A model generated the notes under the pieces. The model was not told the DNA's origin. It was given only the letters and a program-made list of their open reading frames with translations, and made no database searches. Both the position numbers and the translations under genes were made by a program. From VXNE01 sp965217825 (GTDB lineage: Bacteria; Pseudomonadota; Gammaproteobacteria; Pseudomonadales; Azotimanducaceae), in the NCBI GenBank assembly GCA_965217825.1, contig OZ244571.1, positions 124,001 to 188,000 on the forward strand: a stretch of DNA of 64,000 nt, written 5' to 3'. Shown one piece after another: positions 17,917 to 27,216 of this stretch. Numbering within the stretch: position 1 is the first letter of the stretch; each line of letters begins with the position of its first letter.

Positions 17917-19665
17917 TCAACCCTTCGACAACGGATGCGGCGTCAAAGGCGGTGTCGGTATATTTGCCCTCGGTCGCCGGACGTTGACGTCCTCGAAGAG
18001 GAGCGCCGGTGTAATCACTGAGACCGGCCAAGTCCCGAAGCCGGTCAGCCCGCCGGCCGCCGCGGGCGAGAATCCCGTGTCGTGCCGGGACGTCGCTTCG
18101 GAGACATTGACGATGTTCCTGAAGTCCGATTCCGACAGGGTCGACAAGACCGCGATCGGAATCAGTTCCTCCCGCCCGTCGGGGAAGGCCTTGTAGGCAC
18201 CGATCAGTGGTTCCACACCGGACGATCGGCCGTCGCGGACATATCCAGAGGAGCGCCAATTCAACTTCGCCAATCGGCTGCCGATGCGGCGAACGATGAT
18301 GGCGTGGTCGAGACCTCTTTCCGCCGCCAACGCAAAGAGTTCTTGCTTGAGTTCCTCATCGCTGAGTCCACGCGAGGGAGTGACGAAAAAACTGCCCGGT
18401 ACCGTCATGTCTCGCCAGCGGCTGGCGGTGCTGTTTGGCACCTCGGCGAGCGGCACACGCGTGGACAGCAACGTCTTCAGGATGCCGCGTTCGACCAGCA
18501 GTGTGCGTTGCGCCGGCAGACCGTCGTCGTCGACCGGCTGCCGGCCCCACAACGGGACGCCGTCGTGGCCTTCAATCGTCGGGTCGGAAACCATGGAAAG
18601 AAAGCGGGGCAGTACCCGGCTGCCGATCTTGTCCACGAAAGGATTGCGGAACCGCGCCGAGGCCTGTTGCATCGCCGGGTTGTCGAACGTCGGCATTCGA
18701 ACCGCGACCAGGCGCGGGCCGAACACCTGGGAGACAAGTTCCGCCGCCGCCTGGCCTTCGAACAGCACGGGGCCGGCGTAGCGTTGCATGTGGTCCGCTT
18801 CGCGTCGTTGCTCGAGGCGTTTCGTCATGGCGCGCACATGCTCTGCAAGGACCATCGGCGCCGGAAGGTCTTCCCAGCGCCTGACCCAGAGGGCGACGAA
18901 GTCCTCCAACTCCGTGCCGCCGACCGCTTGCGCCGCGGCGAGCCCGTGCAGCTCGATATACGGCGATTCGCGAACGAACTCGGACCCTTCACTGTTGACG
19001 AACCACGTGCGCTCCAAATGGGCGGTGACTCGAACCTCGGAACGCGAAAGATGCGCCATCCCCCGCATGGCGGTGGAGACATCGCGCGCCAACGTTCGGG
19101 CCGGCGAGGTATCGAGTTGCCCGTCCGTTCCACCGTCGTAACGGTGCGGCGGCATTTCGCTGAAGTCCGGGACATCTTTCACTTGCGTTTGATTCTTCAG
19201 CGCTGCGCGTTTGCCGGCGAGCTGGTCCAAAGCCCGTTTGTAGGCGGTGTCCGTCGCCAACCAGATCTGCCGTCGCAAGGTGTCATAGTCGTCGTCGACG
19301 GAGAGGGCGGCGATATTGGGCCTCATCGCACCGCCACTCGCCATCGACCTGAAATTGGTGTTGTCGAAGCCATAGCCGCCTACCCGCAGCTCGACGAACA
19401 GTCGCCGGATGACAAGCTCTGAGGCGCTCAGCAAACCGCCTAGACTCGCCGTGGCGCCTCCTTCGGTCCTTTCCTGCACCCGATAGGCGAGAAAGTACGG
19501 CTTTTCCGCGCCTTCCAACTGCAGCTCCGCCATCGAACGCGCTAACTCGTCGCGCATCGCGCGCATCAGGACACTGTCTTCGGCCAACGGGGCAGCCAGA
19601 GGCGCGGCGCCCGCGACCAGGACGATGACTGCGAGCGCGGGTCTCGCGATCGTCAGGAGATTCAT
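17917..19665 (-). CDS. TldD/PmbA family protein, metal motif lost, secreted
   Basis: The protein has 582 residues with a signal-peptide-like N-terminus (ARPALAVIVLVAGAAPLAAP). Family blocks: YAGPVLFEGQAAAELVSQVF, FRNPFVDKIGSRVLP, VDDDGLPAQRTLLVERGILK, MTVPGSFFV and the C-terminal WPVSVITPALLFEDVNV. Where TldD has HExxxH, this one reads AAELVSQVFGPRLV, so it cannot bind the catalytic metal in the usual way. The start overlaps the upstream paralogue by ATGA. The arrangement mirrors the TldD-TldE heterodimer, where TldE also lacks the metal site, but here both subunits are predicted to be exported. Confidence 0.85.
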   Translation of the reverse strand: MNLLTIARPALAVIVLVAGAAPLAAPLAEDSVLMRAMRDELARSMAELQLEGAEKPYFLAYRVQERTEGGATASLGGLLSASELVIRRLFVELRVGGYGFDNTNFRSMASGGAMRPNIAALSVDDDYDTLRRQIWLATDTAYKRALDQLAGKRAALKNQTQVKDVPDFSEMPPHRYDGGTDGQLDTSPARTLARDVSTAMRGMAHLSRSEVRVTAHLERTWFVNSEGSEFVRESPYIELHGLAAAQAVGGTELEDFVALWVRRWEDLPAPMVLAEHVRAMTKRLEQRREADHMQRYAGPVLFEGQAAAELVSQVFGPRLVAVRMPTFDNPAMQQASARFRNPFVDKIGSRVLPRFLSMVSDPTIEGHDGVPLWGRQPVDDDGLPAQRTLLVERGILKTLLSTRVPLAEVPNSTASRWRDMTVPGSFFVTPSRGLSDEELKQELFALAAERGLDHAIIVRRIGSRLAKLNWRSSGYVRDGRSSGVEPLIGAYKAFPDGREELIPIAVLSTLSESDFRNIVNVSEATSRHDTGFSPAAAGGLTGFGTWPVSVITPALLFEDVNVRRPRANIPTPPLTPHPLSKG

Positions 19666-21455
19666 CGCGTCTCTCGCATCGAGGCCAACGAGCGCACCTC
19701 GCTCAAGGTCTTCGATGCGTCTCCAGGCGGCGGCAGAATCGGCAGCCGCGTCTGCGTAGTCGTCCTCTTCTGCACTTCGATCTGTGAGACGAGTATGGAA
19801 GGCGACACGGAGGCCACCGGGACCGGGCCCGACTCCGCACCGCAGGTGCCGTTGAAGACCTGATAGTCGTCGCCCGCCGCCTCGATCCGGCTAAAGGCGG
19901 TGAGCGGCGTGCCGATGAGACTTACGCCCCGCACCAGTTCCTCGGTGCCGTCCAGGTTGATGCGGTAGACCACCGTTGGCGTCACGGTGAAAACATTCGG
20001 CAGGTCTCGGCGGGTAATTGTGAAACCTCCCTGTATGCGGTCGAAAAACAGGCCGAAGTTCTTGCCATCGCGTTCGACCATGGCCAGCAGTTGGGCCTTA
20101 AGTTCCTCACGCGTCATCGTTTCCGATGCCTCGACGATCAAATTGGACTGCCGCGCCACCGGTGCGAATCCGGTGTTCTTGCGCCCGTGGCCATTGGATT
20201 TGGGGAAACCCTCGATGGGAATACGCGCCATGAGGAAATTCGTCAGCACGCCGTTGACGATTACCGGCACGCGCCGAGCCTTGACGCCCTGGTTGTCATA
20301 GCGGTACGCACCCACCAGATCAGTGGCGCCAAACCGCCGGATCGTCGGATCGAAGGCCACGGAGAACGTCTCCGGCAGCACGGACTCGCCCACCATCTTG
20401 CGGAATGTCTGCCCTTCCGTCGCGCCTTTCTGGCGATGCCCCTCCAGGCGGTGGCCGAGGATTTCGTGGAAGAAGACGCCGCTCGCTCTGCCGGAAAGGA
20501 TAGCGGGACCGGCGTACGGCTCCACCAGGGGCGCTGTCCGAAGCGCTTCCAAATCGCCGACCATCTTGTGCACGGCAGCCATCACGGTCTCGTCATCCGG
20601 GAGTCCCTCCGGCGTGAGGGAGAAAAACTGCTCCGAGCGCGGCAATACCATGCCGTCTTCCGCCCGCGTGACGGCACGGATCGACACGCGGTAGTAGGCG
20701 GTCGATGTCTTGATCGCGGAACCTTCGCTGTTGACGTACCAACGGGTCTCGACGTTGCCCCGAATCGTGGCGTTCGCCGAAAATACGTGCGGCGAGTCGG
20801 CAAACGGCGCTGTGTATCGGCGCACCTTGTCCTCCCACCCGGCTCGATCGGCGCGCAGCGCAACCGTATCTTCGGAAGCTACCTCCGCTTTCTCCAGGGA
20901 GAAGTCTCCGGTCTTGTTCCCGGTCTCGACGTTAACCTGCACATCGGCTTGAACCTTGGTGAAGCGCTCGATGGCTTCCTTGTACTTCTTGTCGGTTCGA
21001 TACCAGATCACGGTGCGCAGCCCCTCTTCGTCTTCGATCGGAATCTGCGCTGCGCGCCCGAAACTGCGCAACCCACGGCGGACGCGCTGCGAAAGTTCGC
21101 GCGTATTGTCGAGCGCCGGGCTGCCAACCCTGAGATCGATGTCGAGGCTTCGTCGCACGCCCTCCCACCACCGCGTCAGGCTTCCGAACTCACCACCCAC
21201 CGTGGCCGTCTTGTCTTCGGTGATCTCGTAGCTCAAGTAGTAGGCCGGCGTGGGTTGTTGGGCAAGAACTCCCCGCGAGCGTTCGAGTTCCTCGCGCATG
21301 ACGTCGAGCACATCCGCCGCCGCTTGGCCAGCGAACAACAGCATGGCTACCGCACACGACGCGACGCGACCGAAGCCCGATTCAGCAGGTATCGAGCAAC
21401 GCGTTCGGCGCCTGCGTTGCGCTAGTGCCGGTTGCGGGGCACCTGGTTGGCTCAT
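19662..21455 (-). CDS. TldD-like metallopeptidase, secreted, active-site subunit
   Basis: The protein has 597 residues. The ATG at 21455 is chosen because AAGGAGG lies 5 nt upstream; a GTG two codons earlier is inside that site. An N-terminal arginine-rich stretch is followed by a hydrophobic segment (VASCAVAMLLFAGQAAA), which looks like a signal sequence. The zinc motif HEILGHRLEGH (about residue 330) is intact. ARQSNLIVEAS and the C-terminal region fit the family. Together with the overlapping downstream paralogue it probably forms a TldD/E-like heterodimer that degrades peptides in the periplasm (localisation inferred). Confidence 0.88.
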   Translation of the reverse strand: MSQPGAPQPALAQRRRRTRCSIPAESGFGRVASCAVAMLLFAGQAAADVLDVMREELERSRGVLAQQPTPAYYLSYEITEDKTATVGGEFGSLTRWWEGVRRSLDIDLRVGSPALDNTRELSQRVRRGLRSFGRAAQIPIEDEEGLRTVIWYRTDKKYKEAIERFTKVQADVQVNVETGNKTGDFSLEKAEVASEDTVALRADRAGWEDKVRRYTAPFADSPHVFSANATIRGNVETRWYVNSEGSAIKTSTAYYRVSIRAVTRAEDGMVLPRSEQFFSLTPEGLPDDETVMAAVHKMVGDLEALRTAPLVEPYAGPAILSGRASGVFFHEILGHRLEGHRQKGATEGQTFRKMVGESVLPETFSVAFDPTIRRFGATDLVGAYRYDNQGVKARRVPVIVNGVLTNFLMARIPIEGFPKSNGHGRKNTGFAPVARQSNLIVEASETMTREELKAQLLAMVERDGKNFGLFFDRIQGGFTITRRDLPNVFTVTPTVVYRINLDGTEELVRGVSLIGTPLTAFSRIEAAGDDYQVFNGTCGAESGPVPVASVSPSILVSQIEVQKRTTTQTRLPILPPPGDASKTLSEVRSLASMRETR

Positions 21456-21562
21456 AGTCACCTCCTTACCGTCGGATAACCCTATTGAGCGGCGGCGTGT
21501 GCGTCAACGGAATCGGTCGACCAGCGCAACCCCTGTATGGCAGGCCCAACCACTGACGCACG

Positions 21563-21576
21563 CCCCCCCCCCCCCC
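21563..21576. repeat. Poly-C tract (14 C)
   Basis: A run of 14 C lies between the tldD-like start and the end of the glycosylase gene. It is the second long homopolymer in the window and lies about 110 bp upstream of the tldD-like start, so length changes could alter promoter spacing. Confidence 0.9.
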
Positions 21577-21586
21577 GGCGCAATAG

Positions 21587-22456
21587 CTAGATGCGCTTCG
21601 GGTAGCTCTCTTTCAGCAGCCTGGACAGAGAGCGGTCGGCCAGCACTCGACCGCCCGTCTGGCACCGCGCACAGTAGTTGCTTTCGTTCTCCGCGTACAC
21701 GATGCGCTGGATGGGCGCTCCGCAAACCGGGCAGGGCTGCCTGTACTTCCCGTGTGCGGCCATCTCCGCGTGAAAGGCAGTGACCTTCGTCGGAAACTTC
21801 CGGCCGGCCTTTCCGCGCAGAATGTCGATCCAGTTGGTCAGTGTCGTTCTGCATGCTTCGAACAGGCGGGCGGCTTCCTCGTCGTCCAGATCACGGGCGC
21901 GTTTGAAGGGAGACAACTCCGCCGCCAGGAGTATTTCGTCGGAATAGGCGTTGCCGACGCCCGCGAAGATGCGTTGATCCGTCAAGGTGCGTTTCAACGT
22001 ATGGTTCGACGCGCGCAGTCGTTCGACAAAGGCTGCCTCATCGATGTCGAGCAACTCGAGGCCGCCCGGGTCGAGGGCCGCCATGGCATCCCTTTCGGAC
22101 ACCAGTCGCAGCGAGGCGCGTTTCTTCTTGCTCGCTTCGGTCAGCAGCAGCGTGCCGGACGAGAAGTCGAAGGCCGCCAAACCGGCGCGCGGCGGGGCCT
22201 TGCCGGTCTCGTACCATCGCAGACGCCCCGCGATCATGAGATGGATGACCATGAAACAGTCGTCCTCGAGATCGAACACCATCTGTTTCGCCAACCGGCG
22301 CACACCTCGGACAAGCCGACCCCGGACATCTTCCGGCGAGGGCGACACCGAGCGCAGGACGAACGGGCTCCGAAGACGGATGTCCAACAGCCGGGCTCCG
22401 GTCACCCGGCGATGCAGGTGCTCGATGTAGATCGTCAAATCCGGCAGTTCCGGCAT
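21587..22456 (-). CDS. Fpg/Nei family DNA glycosylase
   Basis: The protein has 289 residues from the ATG at 22456. This start is set by the family N-terminus: MPELPDLTIY exposes the catalytic Pro2 after Met removal, followed by Glu3. Further marks are RRLAKQMVF with the conserved Lys, HLMIAGRLRW, the helix-two-turn-helix signature FAGVGNAYSDEILL, and a C-terminal zinc finger CPVCGAPI...NYCARC. It removes oxidised bases such as 8-oxoguanine or Fapy and nicks the abasic site. It is more like the Nei2-type branch than classical MutM, so no symbol is given. Confidence 0.92.
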   Translation of the reverse strand: MPELPDLTIYIEHLHRRVTGARLLDIRLRSPFVLRSVSPSPEDVRGRLVRGVRRLAKQMVFDLEDDCFMVIHLMIAGRLRWYETGKAPPRAGLAAFDFSSGTLLLTEASKKKRASLRLVSERDAMAALDPGGLELLDIDEAAFVERLRASNHTLKRTLTDQRIFAGVGNAYSDEILLAAELSPFKRARDLDDEEAARLFEACRTTLTNWIDILRGKAGRKFPTKVTAFHAEMAAHGKYRQPCPVCGAPIQRIVYAENESNYCARCQTGGRVLADRSLSRLLKESYPKRI

Positions 22457-22604
22457 CGCGACAGCCTGGCGGACACGGTCGGAAGATTGTCCCAGTGACC
22501 CCTGCCGATGCGCAACCCGGCGCATCGAGCCGCCGAACTCGCATCGCGGAGGTTGCGCCAGGGGGGCTGCGGTATGATTTCTTTCACTCAAGGGGAAAAC
22601 GGGT

Positions 22605-23273
22605 ATGAACGACTTCAACGGCAAGCGCGTGGTGGTCACCGGCGCCGCCGGCGTCCTGGGTCGCGCCGTCGCCGATACATTCCACGCGGCGAACGCGGAC
22701 GTCACGGGCATAGACATCGTCGAGACGAGACCGGTCTATCGCAGCATCGTCGCCGACCTCATCGATCCGGACGACGCCAGGCGGGCGGCGGACGAAATCG
22801 GGCACATCGACATCCTCGCCAACATCGCCGGCGGCTTCACCATGGGCGAGTCCGTCGCCGAGACGACCGACGAGACCTGGGACTTCATGTTCAACCTGAA
22901 CGCCCGGACCGTACTCAACATGGTGCGGGCCGTGGTGCCCGGAATGCGGGGTCGCGGCGCGGGAAAGATCATCAACATCGGCGCGCGCGCCGCCCTCCGG
23001 GGGACTGGCGCCATGGGCGCCTACTGCGCTTCCAAGAGCGTTGTGCTTCGGCTGACGGAATCCCTTGCGGACGAACTGAAAGCGAACGGCATCAACGTCA
23101 ACTGCATCCTGCCGAGCATCATCGATACCCCTCGCAACCGCGAAGACATGCCGAAAGCGAATTTTTCAACGTGGGTGGCGCCCGACGAAGTCGCCGCGGT
23201 CGTGATGTTCCTCGCATCGGACGCCGCAAACGCGATCCACGGCGCATCGATTCCGGTTGAAGGATTGTCCTGA
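22605..23273 (+). CDS. Short-chain dehydrogenase/reductase
   Basis: The protein has 222 residues, slightly short for a classical SDR. The Rossmann motif is VVVTGAAGVLGRAV. The NAG-type strand appears as ANIAGG, and the active site as NIGARAAL with YCASKS (Tyr-x-x-x-Lys); the catalytic Ser position reads Gly/Ala. NCILPSIIDTPRNRE and the C-terminal GASIPVEGLS are usual SDR features. An acidic residue after strand 2 (GIDIVE) suggests NAD rather than NADP. The substrate cannot be told. It runs divergently from the glycosylase gene. Confidence 0.88.
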   Translation: MNDFNGKRVVVTGAAGVLGRAVADTFHAANADVTGIDIVETRPVYRSIVADLIDPDDARRAADEIGHIDILANIAGGFTMGESVAETTDETWDFMFNLNARTVLNMVRAVVPGMRGRGAGKIINIGARAALRGTGAMGAYCASKSVVLRLTESLADELKANGINVNCILPSIIDTPRNREDMPKANFSTWVAPDEVAAVVMFLASDAANAIHGASIPVEGLS

Positions 23274-23295
23274 GGGGTTGGGGAGAAGACCCCGG

Positions 23296-23952
23296 CTAGT
23301 ATGCGAGCGGCGGCATCGCCGCGGCGACAGCGGTTTCTATATCCCAGATTGCGCTGGATACGGCCTGGCCGATCAAGTCCATCTTTCGCACCTGCCCGAT
23401 GCGTTCCGCGACCAGGTCCAGTTCGCGCTCCGCCAGCAACTCCTTGAAAATCCCGCAGGCATCCGCCAAACCGATGATCACGATGTCGCGCGGATCCGGA
23501 AGCGCGTCGCTGAACAGCACCTCCATGATGCGCAGCTTCAACTCGCGCTCGGCCTTGCCATCGATCACGGGGTAGCGGCGCGACGACAAGACCCACAGGA
23601 ACCGATCTTCCCGCTGTTCCAGGATTCCACGCTCGACAAGACGCGAAAGCGCTTCTTCGCGGATTTCCCAGGCGCGCCCGGCGGCCACTTCCACCCAATA
23701 GCGCGCGTCGTGGGATTCTTTCACCTGCGCGATTTCCTCCAGCAAGGCATCCAGGAGACTGTCGCCAACCGGGGTCGAATCGATAAGGATCAACTTCTCG
23801 AGGTCCGTGTCGATCCGGTTTTCCAGCGCCAGGTCCATCAATACGCCGCCGCCGAGGGCATATCGGAGGGACCACTCCGGTACTCGGGCGAACTTGCCAT
23901 TGTCGTCGTGCAGCAGAAGCAGCAGCACTTCTTCGGCGAACCTTAGCATCAT
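23296..23952 (-). CDS. GPP34 (GOLPH3-like) family phosphoprotein
   Basis: The protein has 218 residues. The N-terminus FAEEVLLLLLHDDNGKFARV and LRYALGGGVLMDLALENRID are the signature of the GPP34 family, related to eukaryotic GOLPH3 that binds PI4P. Bacterial members are of unknown function and are most common in actinobacteria. A helical middle with EEALSRLVERGILEQRE and a C-terminal helical bundle follow. It converges on the SDR gene with a 22-bp gap. Confidence 0.88.
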   Translation of the reverse strand: MMLRFAEEVLLLLLHDDNGKFARVPEWSLRYALGGGVLMDLALENRIDTDLEKLILIDSTPVGDSLLDALLEEIAQVKESHDARYWVEVAAGRAWEIREEALSRLVERGILEQREDRFLWVLSSRRYPVIDGKAERELKLRIMEVLFSDALPDPRDIVIIGLADACGIFKELLAERELDLVAERIGQVRKMDLIGQAVSSAIWDIETAVAAAMPPLAY

Positions 23953-24163
23953 CGGTCACTCCGACAGGGATGTTCCCCCGTTCATGCTCTGACTAGAGTA
24001 CAGGATAGCTGGTTCGCTGCAACGCTTGATCCACTTACTGTCCTGCGGATTGACGACGTTCGATTTGCTGCCTATGCACACCCCCAATTGCGCAAGCCAA
24101 AGCACCAACGCAACCCCCGAAATCTGCTAACTTCGGCTGGCAGCATCGCCGAAGAGAAGAGGA

Positions 24164-25069
24164 ATGCCCATGTCCGCACTCCCCGCGCTGAGCCTGGCCG
24201 CCGTTCCCGGTCGCCGCAGCCGAACTCTGGAACTCGCGAGGGAGATTGAACGGCGGGGCTTCTCGGGCATCTACTGTCCAAGTGTCGGCGACGGTCTCGC
24301 GCTGTGCGAGGCGCTTGCGTTCGTCACAAACGAGATTCGATTCGGCACGTCCATTACGCCGATCTATACGCGCCATCCGTGGGAAATCGCCAACGCGGCG
24401 AGCTTCATTCACGAAGTCTCGAACGGCCGGTTCCTTTTCGGCGCCGGGGTCAGCCACGCGCCCACGATGAAGCGCTTCGGCCTGGCCCCGGGCAAACCCC
24501 TCGCCGACATGCGCAGGTTCGTCGACGATCTCAAGGGCGCGCCTCGCGCGGGCGAATTGCCTCCGATCATGTTTGCAACCTTGCGCCGGAAGATGATCCG
24601 CCTCGCCGAGGAAATCGCCGACGGCATGGTCTTGGCGAACGCCGCGCGTTCGCACATGGGAGCTTCGTTAGGCGCACTGTCGGTTTCCTCGCGGGACGAC
24701 GGTTTCTTCATCGGCTGCATGATCCCGACATGTGTCAACGACGACAAAGCAGCGGCTGCCGCCGTCAACCGCCGGACGTTGACAAGCTACGCGATGTTGC
24801 CGAACTACCGAAACTACTGGCGAGAAGCCGGCTACGAAGAAGAGATGGCCGGTGTGGAAGCGGCCATGCGCGCCAATGACCTGGATGGCGTCGGCAGTGC
24901 GCTATCGGACCGATGGCTGGCCGATACGACCCTGTTCGGTTCCGCCGCCGAAGTTCGCGAAGGCATCGAAGCGTGGTTCGACGCCGGCATCAAGACGCCG
25001 ATCATTGTGCCGTCGTCCGCCAACGGCGGCCAGTTCGTCGCGTTCGAGGAGTTTTTCGCAATTTGGTGA
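24164..25069 (+). CDS. LLM-class flavin-dependent oxidoreductase
   Basis: The protein has up to 301 residues. The second ATG at 24170 is the better start because the AGAGGA ribosome site directly abuts the first. It has the luciferase-like TIM barrel: ELAREIERRGFSGIYCPSVG, IRFGTSITPIYTRHPWEIA, GRFLFGAGVSHAPTMKRFG and DGMVLANAARSH. Members use F420 or FMN. The C-terminal FGSAAEVREGIEAWFDAGI is typical of F420-type LLM proteins. The substrate is unknown. sixA follows with an 8-bp gap. Confidence 0.88.
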   Translation: MPMSALPALSLAAVPGRRSRTLELAREIERRGFSGIYCPSVGDGLALCEALAFVTNEIRFGTSITPIYTRHPWEIANAASFIHEVSNGRFLFGAGVSHAPTMKRFGLAPGKPLADMRRFVDDLKGAPRAGELPPIMFATLRRKMIRLAEEIADGMVLANAARSHMGASLGALSVSSRDDGFFIGCMIPTCVNDDKAAAAAVNRRTLTSYAMLPNYRNYWREAGYEEEMAGVEAAMRANDLDGVGSALSDRWLADTTLFGSAAEVREGIEAWFDAGIKTPIIVPSSANGGQFVAFEEFFAIW

Positions 25070-25077
25070 CACGAGAC

Positions 25078-25572
25078 ATGAACGCGTTGTGGGTGGTTCG
25101 CCACGCCAAGGCGGAGCATTCTTTCGGCATGACCGACTTTGATCGTTCATTGCGGCGCAAGGGACACAGAGAAGCCGAGCGCATGCAGCGATGGCTCGCC
25201 GCGCAGCCGGAACCCGCAAGCCGCGTCGTTAGCAGCGCGGCCAGGCGGGCCGTGGAAACCGCGCGGTATGTCGCACGCGGCTTCGGTTTATCGGACGACG
25301 CCCTTGCAACCGACGAGGAACTCTACGGGGCGCCTGCGGGCACGCTCTTCGAAGCGCTACGCCAATTGCCGCCCGGCACAGGCGATGTCGCCCTCGTCGG
25401 CCACAACCCCGGCGTCAGCGATCTGGTCGGAGTCCTGATCGGATCGGCGTTTACAGATTTGCCGACGTGCGGCATCGCGATGTTGACCTGCCCGGCCCCC
25501 TGGGGAGACTTGATTCCAGGCGCGGCAGAGCTGGCACTGTTGGCATCGCCGGATACCGTCTCGGAAAGCTGA
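25078..25572 (+). CDS. sixA: Phosphohistidine phosphatase SixA
   Basis: The protein has 164 residues and its ATG at 25078 lies 8 bp after the preceding stop. The RHG-type motif is VVRHAKAEH (catalytic His in RHA), followed by FDRSLRRKGHREAERM, SSAARRAVETARYV and the second histidine in LVGHNPGVSDLV. SixA removes phosphate from phosphohistidine, in E. coli on NPr of the nitrogen phosphotransferase system. The frame extends upstream without a stop, but the conserved start defines the gene. Confidence 0.9.
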   Translation: MNALWVVRHAKAEHSFGMTDFDRSLRRKGHREAERMQRWLAAQPEPASRVVSSAARRAVETARYVARGFGLSDDALATDEELYGAPAGTLFEALRQLPPGTGDVALVGHNPGVSDLVGVLIGSAFTDLPTCGIAMLTCPAPWGDLIPGAAELALLASPDTVSES

Positions 25573-25600
25573 TAGTCCCCACCGCGCGTCGAACGACGAT

Positions 25601-26218
25601 TCAAAAGCCGCCGCGGGCCGCAAGCCACTCCCGCTCCGCCGGCGTGCTCTCGCGCCCGAGCGCGACGTTCCGGTGCGGAAACCGGCCGAACCGGTCGATC
25701 ACCTCTTGATGGGCACGCGCGTAGCGCAGGAAGGAATCGATGTATCCGCGCCACTCGGAAGGCGATTGTGCCGCCAATCCGGAAAATAGCGCGACTGATC
25801 GTTGCTGGTCCTGGCGATCCTCGCTGTGTTCGAACGGGTGATACAGAAGAAGGCGCCCCAGGATCGGCAATGCGCGATCAAAGCCCTTGTCCAGCGCGCG
25901 GCCGGCCACTTCGCGCGCGAGGGCGTCTCCGGAGAACGCGGCGGCCGTGTCCCGGTATGCGTTGCGCGTGAACTGGTCGAGCAGTATCACCAAGGCCAGC
26001 GAGCCGTCCGCCGTCTCCTGCCAGACAGACAGCGCGCCGGTGCGCGCCTGTTCCATGGCGTCGCCGAACTTTCGGCGCACCTCTCGATCAAGTTGATCAT
26101 CCGCAGCGTACCAGCGCCTGGAAGCCAGCTTCGCCGCTTGGAAATCCGTCGGCGAGGGACCCAGCCAGAACGCGATGACGCTGGCAGCCGTCACGGCGGG
26201 GATCTCGCTATCGGTCAC
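25601..26218 (-). CDS. DUF924 family protein
   Basis: The protein has 205 residues from the GTG at 26218, chosen for GGAG 7 nt upstream. Hallmarks are VIAFWLGP near the start, RRWYAADDQLDREVRRKFG, LALVILLDQFTRNAYRDTAA, LLLYHPFEHSEDRQDQ and FGRFPHRNVALGRESTPAE. The family is an alpha-helical TPR-like fold of unknown function that is widespread in proteobacteria. It converges on sixA with a 28-bp gap. Confidence 0.92.
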   Translation of the reverse strand: MTDSEIPAVTAASVIAFWLGPSPTDFQAAKLASRRWYAADDQLDREVRRKFGDAMEQARTGALSVWQETADGSLALVILLDQFTRNAYRDTAAAFSGDALAREVAGRALDKGFDRALPILGRLLLYHPFEHSEDRQDQQRSVALFSGLAAQSPSEWRGYIDSFLRYARAHQEVIDRFGRFPHRNVALGRESTPAEREWLAARGGF

Positions 26219-26350
26219 CGTGTTCTCCCTGGAACCAATCCCCGCGTTGCGCCGACTCACGGCGAAACGGATCGACGATTTCGACGTTACCCACCGCCCC
26301 GCAACGCGGTTATATTAGCCCGCGACCGCATTCTTGATTGGAGTTGTGCC

Positions 26351-26536
26351 ATGTCCTTCCTGATCTTCATCGGCGTCGCCGTCCTGTGCTACCTCGTCTG
26401 GCGCATCATGGACCTGCTTCCCGATGCGATATTCCGCCTGAGCGAGATCCAACGGGACATCGCCGACATCCGCCGAAAAATGACGGAAGCAGGTCCCGAA
26501 ACACCGGATGAGGAATCCAGCGCCGAAGAAGACTAA
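26351..26536 (+). CDS. Small membrane-anchored protein
   Basis: The protein has 61 residues, with GGAG 7 nt before the ATG. One N-terminal transmembrane helix (FLIFIGVAVLCYLVW) is followed by a charged cytoplasmic helix (SEIQRDIADIRRKMTEA) and an acidic tail. No family is recognised. It lies 15 bp before the PNPOx-like gene on the same strand, so they are likely co-transcribed. Confidence 0.7.
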   Translation: MSFLIFIGVAVLCYLVWRIMDLLPDAIFRLSEIQRDIADIRRKMTEAGPETPDEESSAEED

Positions 26537-26551
26537 CGGAACGCGCGCACG

Positions 26552-27190
26552 ATGGATCCGCTAGGCCGGCTCCACAAGGACCGCCGTCAGGCCCGGCAGC
26601 ACCAGGATCCCTGGGCCGAACTGTGCGTCGTGGCGACGGTCACGGGCAAAGGCGAACCGTCTGCCCGCGTGCTAGTGGTGCGCGAACTCGACCTCGGCAC
26701 CGAGACGGCGTCAGTGTCGGCGCCACAGTCCGACCGGCGTCACACCGGCGCGACCAATCCCGCCCTCGGCATTTTCGTCAACGCCAGTTCACCCAAAGTT
26801 GACGAGTTCTCGCACTCCTCTACCGTCGCCGTCCTCATCTACCTGCCTAGCATCATGGTGCAGTATCGACTGCGCTGCGCTCTCAATGCGATCGATCCCC
26901 TCGTCGTGCGCGAAGCCTGGCAAATGCGCCCAGAGGTAGCCAAGCGCATGGACTGGCTGTACGAAACGCACTCGCAAAGCACACAGATCACATCGCGCCG
27001 CACGCTACTCGACGCCGTCTCGTCCGAGTCCCGGGCGCAACCCCTTCTCGCCCCGGAGAGCGCTATCGGTTATTTGTTCCAACCCTTCGAAGTAGAGCGC
27101 CTGGACCTCAGCCGTACCGACGCACCACATGACCGTCGCCGGTATTCGGCGCGCGAAGGCGACTGGGTGGAAAGCGTTCTCGTGCCGTAG
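26552..27190 (+). CDS. Pyridoxamine 5'-phosphate oxidase-family protein
   Basis: The protein has 212 residues. The FMN-binding split barrel is visible: WAELCVVATVTGKGEPSARV, LGIFVNASSPKVDEFSHSST, VQYRLRCAL, and a C-terminal block YLFQPFEVERLDLSRTDAPH ending in the usual W-x-L-x-P pattern. It resembles PdxH, which makes pyridoxal phosphate, but the PdxH C-terminal RxH substrate motif is not clear, so another flavin or haem-related role is possible. The TAG stop coincides with the left inverted repeat of the neighbouring insertion element. Confidence 0.8.
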   Translation: MDPLGRLHKDRRQARQHQDPWAELCVVATVTGKGEPSARVLVVRELDLGTETASVSAPQSDRRHTGATNPALGIFVNASSPKVDEFSHSSTVAVLIYLPSIMVQYRLRCALNAIDPLVVREAWQMRPEVAKRMDWLYETHSQSTQITSRRTLLDAVSSESRAQPLLAPESAIGYLFQPFEVERLDLSRTDAPHDRRRYSAREGDWVESVLVP

Positions 27191-27216
27191 CTAAGCTAGT
27201 TCTTGTCCATACAGGC

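Noticed and set aside
18082..21425. Two long plus-strand frames opposite the tldD-like genes
   Set aside because: They are shadows of well-supported TldD/PmbA genes and contain no recognisable domains.
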